From contig QAOA01006931.1 of assembly GCA_003255065.1 (NCBI GenBank), forward strand, positions 2,127,542 to 2,191,541: a stretch of 64,000 nt of DNA. Reading direction: 5' to 3'. A program made the translations under genes and the position numbers. The DNA comes from Cercis canadensis (Eukaryota; Streptophyta; Magnoliopsida; Fabales; Fabaceae). A model generated the notes under the pieces. The model did not search any database. It saw nothing but the letters and a program-made list of their open reading frames with translations, and had not been told where the DNA came from. Positions 36,693 through 47,453 of the stretch are shown here, in pieces (position 1 is the stretch's first letter; each line of letters starts with the position of its first letter).

Positions 36693-39021
36693 CTAATATT
36701 TCCGTTTTCTAACCTTGGAACTCATAGATCGGATGACATCGTCATCAGCATTCAGTGTCTCCTCAAGAATGTCCATGGACTCGGGCTTCGTAAAGTAGGT
36801 GAATAGGAGGTAGATGCCATCCAAATAAGTGTTGGTCTCCCCGGCCTTGTTTTTCTTCTTGATGCTATATGCTAGTGGGATAACTCCTCTGTTAAAAACC
36901 TCTACATACATGCCACCTCCAGCAACAAGCAGCTGCAAGGAGGATAACCATCTACGTTAAGAACTTCCCAAGCAATGGTGTAGGAATCTTAATTCACACA
37001 ATTCAATCACATTTAATCAAATTCATCATCATAAACTGCAGTTAACTACTGACTTATTCATTTAGGAATGTGATCAGACTGCCACCTCTCATACCAGACC
37101 TAATTACAGCCAACTTATGATCAAACATACTGGACCATATCCCCATGAATAGAAAGCCTCAAAAGCAGCATCAGATCAAAGATATATTTATTGAGGGAAT
37201 ATTGCAGGTTTTCAACAAAGGCTCCACTTCTATACCATCAGGACATGACTCATGTGAATTCCGGTTCCGCAGTTTGTCCAAACATCAGATACAGAAAGTT
37301 ATCACGGGAACCAAAAGTGGATGCTAGAGTTATATAAATCATGCAACATGCATTCAACATTCATTTTCCCTTTCTGTTTATGAGAAATACATGCATCCCA
37401 AATCTGTATGTCATAATCTCTACTCCCTCCACAGTTAAGATATGGGACCAGGTTCAATTGGAACCACCTAGATACCGTACATACAAACATGTGTATATGT
37501 ATAGAAGGAGATTTGCCATTCATAACCAAAATCAAAATAGGTAAAAACGCAGTATACCATTACTTTAATTGCAAATCAACAAAACTAATATTTTCAGAAT
37601 ATACATTCCAATCAGCAATTATTGAGATTTAATTTACTTACATCTTCTTTTAATTTGTACTCAAACTTCGTCAGCAAGTACTGGTGAGAACTATTAGAGC
37701 AAAATGAAACAGCGAGTTGAGTGGCATAAACAGAGAGAGGGAGGAGAGGAAGAGAGAAAAAGAGGAGGGGGGGGGGGNGGGGGGGGTGAGGAAATGAAAT
37801 ATGGTTACGCCTTAGTCTTTTCTAGAATAAACTATTGGATTAGTTTGGTGATGTTCCAGCATTCACCCGTTTGTGGTCTTATATGCCTGCCTGCTGCCTA
37901 ATAATACAATTTAGTATTGGATTCTTACTCAGGTATGAAATTGATTATCTCTCTTCTCAGGCTATAATAAATGATTATATATTGCAGGGAGGAACATTAG
38001 TAAAGAAAGAAGAATGAAGTAAAGCAGCGCTGATCACCATTCACCACAACTGGATTTAAAGTTCGTTCATTTTATTATAAGGTTATCATAAAACTGATGC
38101 ATCTTGTTTAGAGTTGTAAAAAAAATTTAAGGTGATATGTTTTTCTTTACACACACTCACATTTACATGCATGAAAGAAATAAAGTCTAGCTATATATAC
38201 AAGCGGCATAGTTTACAGATATTTACCAATAAATGCTTCGTAAAGCATTTACAACTGACAAATATTTTGAAACAGGTTATTACTTATCAGTTCAGACAAA
38301 GGAAAATATAGTTATAAACCTTTGTATATATATTTGAACAACCAGAACCCTTGATTCAACATGTTATATAGATTCACAACGAAATTAAATTCCTCGACAT
38401 TAATAATGTTTATGGTTGAACAAGTCAAATATTTCGAACTGACTGGGGAGTGATATTCGAATCCACCATCAGAACGAGGATGAAAAGATTAAAATTTTTT
38501 TTTTTTGAAAAGTACCACAAAAAGAAAATTAAGACAGTGCATAAAAGAGTAATAGGAAGAAAAAACAATCGTTTCTCCCAATGAAAACAAAGGCAGAGTT
38601 AAAATTTTACCTCCTCGTATTTCTGGGTCAGTGCGAGTCGCTCATCCTCGGACATGTCAGGCCTTAGAACCGCCATTGTCTCGTAGTGTCGGAGTCCGGG
38701 CGGGCATTGTGGTTCCTCCTTCTCCTCCACGGCTGTAAACCCCGGTCCGGGAGAAGTAGGGTCGTCGTCCGACCCGAATCCACCTTCAAAGAAGGAACCC
38801 GAGAAGTCTAGGGTTTGTGCTTTGACGGAAAATTCGGTATTGCTTTTCTTTCGGTAAAAGATGGATCCTGATTTTGCAAAGACAGGTGTAAGGCTGTGCG
38901 AAAACCTGATGATTGGACAAGATGGGAAACTGGAGAAAATTTTGGTGCAATATGGAATATTGAGCGAACAAGAAGATGAAATTCGAGCTGAATTATGTAA
39001 AGTCGACGCCATTGATGCCAT
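36693..39021 (-). CDS. RPS6: Plastid 30S ribosomal protein S6 (bS6c)
   Basis: Two exons on the minus strand: 39021-38611 and 36932-36693, joined in phase 0 to 216 residues. Residues 1 to about 75 are Ser-rich and basic, fitting a plastid transit peptide, followed by an acidic plant-specific linker. The S6 fold starts at CPPGLRHYETMAVLRPDMSE and continues with LLVAGGGMYVEVFNRGVIPL, KNKAGETNTYLDGIYLLFTY and DVIRSMSSKVRKRKY. Bacterial-type S6 binds 16S rRNA with S18 in the small-subunit platform. The close match to Arabidopsis S6 alpha and the transit peptide indicate a plastid ribosome. Start: MASMAST at 39021; an upstream in-frame extension lacks transit-peptide character. The intron is long (1678 bases) and holds a G-run with one undetermined base (37778). 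Confidence 0.95.
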
Positions 39022-39282
39022 GCTCTCTGTTACTACCACAGAGGCCGAGTCTCGACTATAGTACGTGATTAACCCAAAAATGGTTACAGATAAGGGGAAC
39101 TGCACGCACAACGGCGCACTTTAGAATTACATACGCTAACATGCCCTCAGACGACGCTGCGTTTCATCGTTCCACCAGAGAAGCGACGATCAGACTACGC
39201 CCCGTTTTGGTTTCAGATTTTACTTTTTTCTTGCGTTTTTTCTTTTTAGAGTACACTCCATCCCATCTTGGTATCTCTTTCT

Positions 39283-40398
39283 GACAAATTTAGAGCAATA
39301 ATATTGTTTAAGAAATTATTTACGGTATTAGGTTAATTTTGTAAGTATTTATTGAAATAGGTCTTTTTTTTTTTTTCTTTTTTGATTGACNACATAGGAA
39401 ACAAATAAAAAACATATGCATTTTTTTTATTAAAAACGCATATATGTTTTTTTGACTTTTTAAAATTAGTCAACACCCATTCGCGAAACCTTTCCCTCTT
39501 CCCTTTCTCTCTCACCCCTTCACCCTCTCCGGCCTTTCACTCTCTCATTCCCTCCGGCCATTTCGGCTAAACTTTTAAATATGGACTAAATTTCCCCTCT
39601 CGAAGTATTCGTAAACTAAAAAGGATTGTTGAGCATGTGAGCAAAAACCCATGAAGGTTGAAAATATTTGTGTGGCGTATTTTCGTCAATGCCCAGATTT
39701 CACTCTACAAGTTTTTCAATCATGGAACTGAGTACCGCCATGGAATGAAAACTTCAAACTTGTATTAAGCCTAAACCCAAGTTATCGGGTTGGGCTAGAA
39801 TTAAGTGATAAATTACTATATTTCATTATCAATAGAAAAGCCAACCCCCCTCTTGCCAACAAAAATAAAATACGACAATGGGATAACCAAAGGGTATCTC
39901 ATTTCCAAAATTACTGCAAAAAATCGAAGTCAAATTCCAGCCATCTCAAAGAAGAAAATAAAAGGCCAATAAAAAGGTTGTTCCAAATCTCCGCTACAAA
40001 AACGCCAAGCATAATCACTTAGAATGTTATTCCGCTAGCTGATGATCTGTCATGAAAAAAAACAAGACAAATAAGATGGGTGCCAGAAGGAATGGGAGAG
40101 TGAAAGGCCGGAAAGGGGTAAATGGGTGAGAGGGAAAAGCTTCGAGAAGGGGTGTTGACTGACCTTAGAAAACCAATAAAACGCATATGCATTTTCAATA
40201 GAAAATGCGGAACCAAATGTGCGTTTTCAATAGAAAATGCACATTTGGTTCTACGTTTTCTATTGAAAACACATGAGTTTTATTTAGTTTCCAATGTCAG
40301 TCATCAAAAAAAAAAAAACCCATTTCGATAAATACTTTTAAAATTAATCTAATACCGTAAATAATTTCTTAAACAACATTATTGGTGTAAATTTGCCC
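39283..40398. mobile_element. Fold-back transposon with ~300-bp inverted repeats
   Basis: The left arm (from GACAAATTTAGAGCAATAAT) and the reverse complement of the right arm (GGGCAAATTTACACCAATAA) match over most of 300 bases, sharing TTGTTTAAGAAATTATTTAC, GGTATTAG, GTCAACACCC and the TTTCCGGCCTTTCACTCTC type end. CTCTTTCT is repeated on both flanks (39275-39282 and 40399-40406), an 8-bp target duplication typical of hAT elements; a 9-bp Mutator-type duplication with one mismatch cannot be excluded. The right arm contains extra nested palindromes of GCATTTTCAATAGAAAATGC. No transposase. One undetermined base at 39391. Confidence 0.75.
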
Positions 40399-40865
40399 CT
40401 CTTTCTCCCTCCCTGACAAATTAAAATTAGACTCAGTTATTCTTTTTCCTAGTATTTTGTAGGTTTTATAAATTTATTAATAATATAAATTATTTTTATT
40501 TATGGTATGAGTATTATTATTATTTGTGATATTAAATAACTAGTCTTTTATATCTTTCTTTCATGAAATTTTCTGCTATTAACTAATCAGATTTAAATGA
40601 AAAACAAATAAGCCGGACATTGAAAAGCAACAAAATATATTATATATTCGCTCTCAATATGCTTATTTAAGAAATTCACTTTTAGATAGTTATCGACTTG
40701 TTATCCACTTTTACAATCACATTTATGTTGTTTTCTTTGAGAAAAACTGGACATGGATTTGTTATCTCCATCCATCCCCTTTTACTTAAGCGATCACACA
40801 ATGATCTTAATAGGTACTTGCGTTATGGTGGTTATTAGGTATATGATTCCTTTTCTATTGGCCAG

Positions 40866-40982
40866 GCTCGGGAACATGAGAGATTCAAGCAGTCTCAACA
40901 CGTCGATTTCCACCTCAGCTGCCCCGACGGCCCGCTCTACCACCCCAACACCAAGGGTCAGGTCAACATAGATAATCGCTAA
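40866..40982 (+). other. Unrecognised coding-like 38-codon tail
   Basis: After a CAG or CCAG acceptor-like site the frame reads AREHERFKQSQHVDFHLSCP and then DGPLYHPNTKGQVNIDNR, ending in TAA at 40980-40982. Third positions are strongly G/C (CTC AGC TGC CCC GAC GGC), unlike the AT-rich surroundings. I cannot name a family and found no upstream exon. It could be a terminal exon, a captured fragment or chance. Confidence 0.3.
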
Positions 40983-41227
40983 GGTCATTTTCAAAGGCTG
41001 GTGTCACGACCCTAGCACCTCAACTAACAATTGTGTGGCACTTAGCACAGTCCATCGCACTAAACCTGTCTTTTAACTCAAAATGGATGTTCCAAAGAGA
41101 CTAGAAAAGGACTTAGAGATTTTGAGGATTCAAGAGCAAAGTAAGAACACAAAGGAGATTGTGAAGAATGTTTTGTATTGCTCTACAAGAATTTCCTAAG
41201 ATGGGTACAAATGAAGGCTAAGAGGCC

Positions 41228-41235
41228 TATTTATA
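41228..41235 (-). promoter_or_regulatory. TATA box of the LTR
   Basis: TATAAATA within the palindromic CTATAAATAG, followed on the minus strand by GGCCTCTTAGCC. It is the only good TATA motif downstream of the heat-shock cluster. Confidence 0.65.
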
Positions 41236-41346
41236 GTTGTGACATCAAACCTAAGGTTATGCCACAAGTTTCTAGATCCTACTATGTCTATAATGTACAA
41301 GAACATCTACAAAGTTCTAGTTTTTATCTACAACATGCCTCAAGAT

Positions 41347-41499
41347 TTCTAGAACCTTCTAACCAACTCTAGAGTCCTCTAGGATTGTCTAGTTCCTTCA
41401 TCCAAGTTCTAGGATGCTCCGGAATCTTCTAGAAGCCTCCACATCCTTCTAGAATCTTCTAACACCTTCCAGAGTCTTCCGGCACCTTCTAGAATCTTC
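41347..41499. promoter_or_regulatory. Cluster of perfect trimeric heat-shock elements
   Basis: Four perfect three-unit heat-shock elements (alternating GAA and TTC every five bases) occur at 41347-41359 (TTCTAGAACCTTC), 41422-41434 (GAATCTTCTAGAA), 41447-41459 and 41487-41499 (both TTCTAGAATCTTC). A fifth at 41467-41479 has one mismatch. Many half sites of CTTCTAG type surround them. Heat-shock factor trimers bind such sites cooperatively. Confidence 0.85.
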
Positions 41500-41694
41500 C
41501 AGCACCTTCTAGCACATGCTAGTGTGCTCTAGAACATTTTAGAGTCTTCTAGGCTTGAGTTGAGTCCATCCAACTCTAGCTCTCTCTAGACATCACTAGA
41601 CCACTCTAGAACTTTCCCTTGTAGAAAAGTCTAGATCTTTTAGGCAAGCACCATTCCTTTGGATTTTGCAGGGTAATTTGAGCGGGACGTGACA

Positions 41695-42602
41695 CTGGGC
41701 TCTTTATTAAGGTACAAACTACAAAGCATCTCACATGAGCAAGCGAAATAGCTCAAGAATCTACAGTTAGGAAGCTTTCAAATTGCTTATTCATTGTCAC
41801 TGCAACAAACTTTGACCAAAACAAAAAAATACCCACCGTTCCAATTTAAGATGCCCATAGACATTGTAAAAGATCAGTTTCCTTACTTACCATATCTGAA
41901 CAATATTCCAAGAAAATTAACAATCTATTCAAGGGGCGGCAAGCCTGCATAAATCTGAAAGGATGCAACATATGAGTACTTGGATGGAAATGAAAGGCAA
42001 AGATGTAGAATGCAGGAAGCACACTGGCCAACTATTTATTTCCCTTTACTGCTTAGTGTTCCATTGCTAGACATCTCAACTTACATAATGCTTTGGTTGT
42101 GCTAGTTTCACATAGACAACTGACTAGATAGTTTAAGAGTTGCCCTTTTGTAACTGAAGAAAGCATAGCTGACGTTTCTGAATCCTTTTAAGAAACTTAA
42201 GTTTGATAATTGACAATGAGCTATAGTGACCAATATGACTTAGGTTAGCTAGACAATGCTCTATTGCATGAGAGGGCATTTGAGGACTAAATAGCGACTA
42301 TGACCTAAGCATTTGAGTAACCACGGCCTTCATCGGCATTTGTTGAGAATCTGATACGCCATGATGCCAATTTCATTATAATTATTCAATGGGGATAAGT
42401 GAAAACATATTGCAAATCAAAGATATGTATATGCTCCAATCATCTGTCAATTTTCTGTGGACATTCTTTTCTCATGCACAAGGGAAATATAATTTTAATA
42501 TATTTTTTTGCAAGTTTTGTTAATCTAAATTGTAATTGAATTTTTACAAAATAATGAGAAAATAACATAAGCATACGTTTGAAGATTCAAAGGCATTACC
42601 AG
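41695..42602. other. Intergenic, 3' flank of the DUF2439 gene
   Basis: No gene was recognised; the part next to 42603 is presumably the 3' UTR of the minus-strand DUF2439 gene. Confidence 0.45.
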
Positions 42603-45600
42603 TCAAAATCCAAGGTCAAAGCTTGGGCACTCGTCCATTTCCCTTGTACATGATAACTCGTCAGCTCTCTTACCTTCATTGGTGATGGGGTCCATGGGAC
42701 AAGAAGAATGAGCATCGGAACTTGATATACTAAAAGCAAAATCTGCCTCACCCATATCTGTCTGAGCTTCCATATCTGAGTAGGGCTATAGAAAACAATT
42801 TGCAACCCAAAGATAACAATTTGAGATAGCTGAAGAGTTCACCAAAATCTAGAACGAAAACAAAATTCTTTCAATAAAAACCAATTTAAAAACAAAGAAA
42901 AAAGAGCATAGAAAAACACTATTTAATACTTCTGAGATGCAAAATAAGGCCTGAGACCCACATGAAAATTTTGCACTCTAGATGGCAAAGATTCTCAACC
43001 ATATGATCTCTAATCCAACATACGCCTAAGCTATGATAAAAAGGCACTAGACAAAATGCTAAACAAAATGACAGACTAGACCTGATGGGGCGTTTCAATA
43101 TTCTGGGTAAATTGAACGCTGTTACAACCATTCTCTGCTGCAAAATCCAGTAAAGTCAGAGTCAACAAAAGTTATTACGAAATCAAATGTGTTGAAAATC
43201 AGAAATTGACGTGCTAGAAATTCACAAATTCCACCTTCACTTGCCTTTAGAAGACATAAAATTGGGGGATTTCATAGATTCATTTGATTTCCTATCTTCA
43301 CATTGCCCATGATTGGGTGGTTGACCATCTATAGGAAATCCAACATATAATAGCTATCAGGTCCTTACAGCAAGATCGTTTACTGGTGAGGTTATCAGTC
43401 TAACCTGTAGCATCACTTTCAGGAGCCATAGGGTTTTGTAAAATGGACAATATTTGATGGGCTGCAAAAAAACCAAAGATTGGTCACATCTAAAATTAAT
43501 GAAGCAGTGTATTAAGATCAGCAAATCTGGTCATTAAGTCGCTAAATTGAAAAGCCAAGTGACACCAACGGTGTGTCATGCCTGTATTTCCCCATGCATG
43601 CACCAACCCAATGTCTTGCTGAGGAATGATCAGTCCTCTCCAATTTATAATTTTATACCATTCAACAGGCCCTCATAAATTCATAATGTAACTATTTTAT
43701 AGGTAACATATATTCCCACCTACTTAACTTTTCCTTCCTTTTTTTTATTAATTAAAGGCAAAAAATAAGTTAGAGATGACATTACTAACAACTAGCAGAT
43801 AATATATAGAACTTAACAACGTAAGTCTGTTCGAAAGCTATTGTCTGGATTAGAATTCACAAAACTACACTTTATTCCTCATATATCCATATGCAGATAT
43901 ACAAAAGCTCTATGGAATAAAATTTAACGCACCATCACGTAAAGGCTTAATTGGAGGGGCTATCCAATTTGATTTGATCTCATCTAACCCAGAAAAGAGA
44001 AGGTTTGAGTCCGCATCTTTCCTTAAAGAAGCCTTACTCTGAGGTTTATCTGCACAACAAAGCCAGGTATGTTTCAGGAAGAAAAAACCTATACAAGGTC
44101 AAAATATTAAAATGATAAACCAGACATACTTTAAGCATAAACTCTTCATTGCATATATAGCAATAAAATACCTGGGAAGATATAATCCTCAATCGTTATC
44201 TTTAGCAATAATGAAAAGAGACCATTATACCAAATCATTCTTGTTTAAATGTTATTCTATGATAGATGGTTATAATTTATCACTTTAAAAAAAAAAAAAA
44301 AAACATGATTGACTAGAAACTTAAGATTTAATAAACACATGAACTTATTGAGAAAAAGAAATATATAACAGACAAGAAACGTTAAATGGATGAGACCAAG
44401 GGTGTACAAAGCAAAGGGTGATGATACATGTATATAAATGTTTAGGCCATGGACAAAAAGGCATAGTAATACAACTCCACAAAAGAGTCAAATAAATTTA
44501 CTCAATTTATAAATAACTCTTGTACTAACCTTTAGCAACAGATAGGTTGGCCCTGAGGCAGCGAATTTGCCCATATCTTATTTGTCTTCTCTCAACAACA
44601 TTCTCACTATTCTTTTGTTCATTCAGATTCAGTAAAGATTGATGGCTTCGTTCAGGTTCTCCTACATCAACTAAATGGCCATCAAATAAAATTGATTTGC
44701 CGGTTCCTATAACTTCATCTTTCTTCAGGAACCTGCGTTCTATAGGTGTTTTGCTCGAATCACAGAGCACAATCTGTAAAGAGAACACAAAAGGAAGCAC
44801 ATCTGACAATTTTAATACTACACAAAGCTAACAAGAGGATACATGATCTGACCTATTTTTATTCTGTACAGTACCTGACAAAAGTTGCATAAATTTAATC
44901 TCGAGGATTCAGTCATAAAATAAAGAGGAATCAAAACAAATTGGTGATGGATAAAGACACTTATGGAGTGGCAAACATGATGATTTGAAGAGGTCAAGAA
45001 GAAATTCATAAGGATTGTGAAAACGAACCTTCCTCCCTTGGGATCCACAAAATTCAAGTTGTAAAAAGCCATCGTGATACTTCTTGGATTTTTGAGTTAA
45101 TTGTGTAGTATATAAGACCTGCCATTCTGAAATTGGAAAAGGAAGAGATATCGAAAGGTTAAAAATAACAGAAGTAAGCAACAAGAGAAGAGTAGGAAAG
45201 CTGTTCAGTAATCTAAGACTTGATTGGCGACATAAAAGGAAAGTGATATCTATAGGCATCCTATGGGGAGGAAAAAGAACTAATATATCATAAATATCAA
45301 TTAAGCCATGCGTGGAAGATCTAACCACTTTTTCCAACAGCTATATGGGTGTCAAGAGACTGAAGACTATTTTGCTGTCTGTGTATCATGCCTCTTCTCC
45401 CAAAATCAGTGCAATTTTTTCCTTGAACACTGGAATCCAGTTTAAAATTTCCTTGATATTCACCAATGTTAATCAAATAAGCATCAAATGCTATTGATTC
45501 ATCAGATCTTATTACTTCATCTTTCTTAAGGAACCTGCTATCTAAGAGTTTCCTGCTTGCATCAAACAGCATAACCTGAAACAGAGACTCAAAAATGGAA

Positions 45601-47453
45601 TGTGAGCATTTGTTGTGCCCTTGATCTAATTCTGACTAAAACTATGTATAATACTATGGATAAGAACTTCTGTTAACATTTCATATTGGCTGGGGAGTGG
45701 ACAATAATTAAAAAGTGTGAAACAATATATTTACTAAAAATGACGTTGACAGTCATATCCTGAAACCAGACAAAAATTTGTTCTTTTTGATAAAGGAAAT
45801 ATATGTAGAATTCAACCTGCCCCCCACGGGATCCACAAATCACTAGTCGCAAGAAACCATCATGGTACTTCTTTGCCTTTTGAGTCAGTTGTGTGGTGTA
45901 CAGAACCTGCCACTCTAATTGGAAGTGGGAAGATATCAATAGTTGGCGGATAAAAATAACAGAAAATACATCAAAAGTCAAAACAGGATAAAATTTCCAT
46001 GATGTTCTGAATAGTTGCTTGCTCATAAAACTAATATCCAGCAATTAGTTGTCAGTCTACATATGAACTTAAAATATGTGAGAGTAGCTAAGCCTATGCT
46101 GCTTTCTCATTATCTGATGTTAGGATGTTAAATTGAAAAAGATTAGCAAATTAAGGTCATCAAACAAATAAAAAATAAGTCTGCATTAAAGGTGGAACAG
46201 CATATTGGCAGACTAACCTGCTGGACTAGGTTTTGTTATTTCAGGACTCATCTTTGGTGATCCATAGTTAAGGAGTTCTCTCTTCTTGAACTCTGCAATG
46301 TCAGCAATTATTAAACATTCACAACTATGCTGCATCACAAACTCTCGTCAAAATAACTACTGCTAATCAACTATTATGATTACTTGAAGCTTTTATTAAG
46401 AAGTGAGTTGGTAAGGAACATCAACTTACAAACTAAAGCAATATTTATACATACGCAATTATGCTGAATCAAAATAGCTATTGAGCTTGTTATACAGTTA
46501 TACTTTGGAGGAATATTTAAATTATGACCCATTAAACCACTATCATATTATAAATTGTAATAGTTAGCGCTTGACAAGAAAACTGAAAAACACATGGAAC
46601 ACTTCACAAAAGCTTTACACGCTAAATTATGAAGGTAGTTATGACAACCTTTGATTATTTTTTGTGATGGGCTCAGAGCCTGCTGTGCTTTCTTCTCCTT
46701 TACATTAGTTTTGCCATCGTCTGAATCAGGGGAAAAAAAATTAATTAATTAATTAAGGTTGAGGAAAAGACATGTCAAGATTTCTAAATCAGAAGATTAC
46801 AAAGCATTGAACGATATCAGTAAGTTCATACCAGAATGGATCCTAGTTTTTGATCCACTGAACAGATTAGATCTCTTGGAGATATTCTTGTTTAAGTCAG
46901 ATATAGGTTTATTTTCTCCCTCTGGATCACCGATGTCAATAAGGTAGCTATTGAACATGAGGGTTTCACCAGAGGTAACAATTTCATCTTTCTTCAAGAG
47001 CCTACACTCCAAGAGTTTCTCGCACTCATCATATAGCATGACCTGCACATGGTTCCAGCAGATATTATAATTAAATTGACTTCCATGGCCCATCTTGTAG
47101 AGATGGGAAAAGAATCGACACCAGAAAAAAGGCATTTCATACTTCTTATTTTTTTCTGTTTTGTGAGATTTTGTGCTTGCGAAATATAAAGCTTCGCTCC
47201 AAAAGCACATTGTATTCAATGTTTATGTAACAAAGACTTCTAACATGAACTCAAAATAATAGAACCGATGATCCAATCGATTAGTCTAATAAGTATCAGT
47301 GCGTAATTGAAACTATCGTTGATAATTCCTAGTCAAGAGAATGAATACCTTGTTGCTTGAAGTATGGAGATCCAGGAAGCCGTCTTGATAGACTTTGCGT
47401 TTTTGTTTTATGTGCTTTGTGTAGGTCACTGTCCATCGTTTCAAGTCCGCCAT
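42603..47453 (-). CDS. Triple DUF2439 (ZGRF1/Mte1 N-terminal domain) protein
   Basis: Twelve exons on the minus strand: 47453-47349, 47042-46832, 46720-46649, 46292-46218, 45914-45817, 45575-45326, 45126-45029, 44773-44530, 44049-43933, 43461-43405, 43137-43082, 42785-42603; 486 residues ending CPSFDLGF. Three DUF2439 units are encoded by exon pairs 1+2, 5+6 and 7+8. Each has a W-(T/Q)V-Y-T first half (WTVTYTKHIKQKRKVYQDGF; WQVLYTTQLTQKAKKYHDGF; WQVLYTTQLTQKSKKYHDGF) and a second half with (V/I)-L-D, (L/F)LKKDE and IDIG/INIG/VDVG. Yeast Mte1, fission yeast Dbl2 and human ZGRF1 use this domain in homologous recombination with DNA helicases; a similar nuclear role here is inference. No helicase domain follows; the C-terminal third is low complexity. 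All intron phases agree. Confidence 0.88.

Larger units (their letters stand above)
41002..41694 (-). mobile_element. Solo LTR with heat-shock elements (ONSEN-like)
   Basis: A 693-base segment bounded by TGTCACG and CGTGACA, so a perfect short inverted repeat with TG...CA ends; CTGG is found directly outside both ends, a possible 4-5 bp target duplication. No retrotransposon body adjoins either side. Read on the minus strand it has a TATA box (TATAAATA, 41235-41228), preceded 110-265 bases upstream by a cluster of heat-shock elements, the order expected in a U3 promoter. The arrangement resembles ONSEN/COPIA78, a heat-activated Copia element of Arabidopsis; family membership is an inference from layout, not a sequence alignment. 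Confidence 0.75.

Noticed and set aside
38861-39061. Plus-strand frame of 66 codons over RPS6 exon 1
   Set aside because: Antisense of the transit-peptide coding region; no domain.
42597-42674. A donor-like GTAAGAG in the last exon of the DUF2439 gene (42673)
   Set aside because: Reading straight through keeps the phase and ends in CPSFDLGF and a stop, so no intron is needed.
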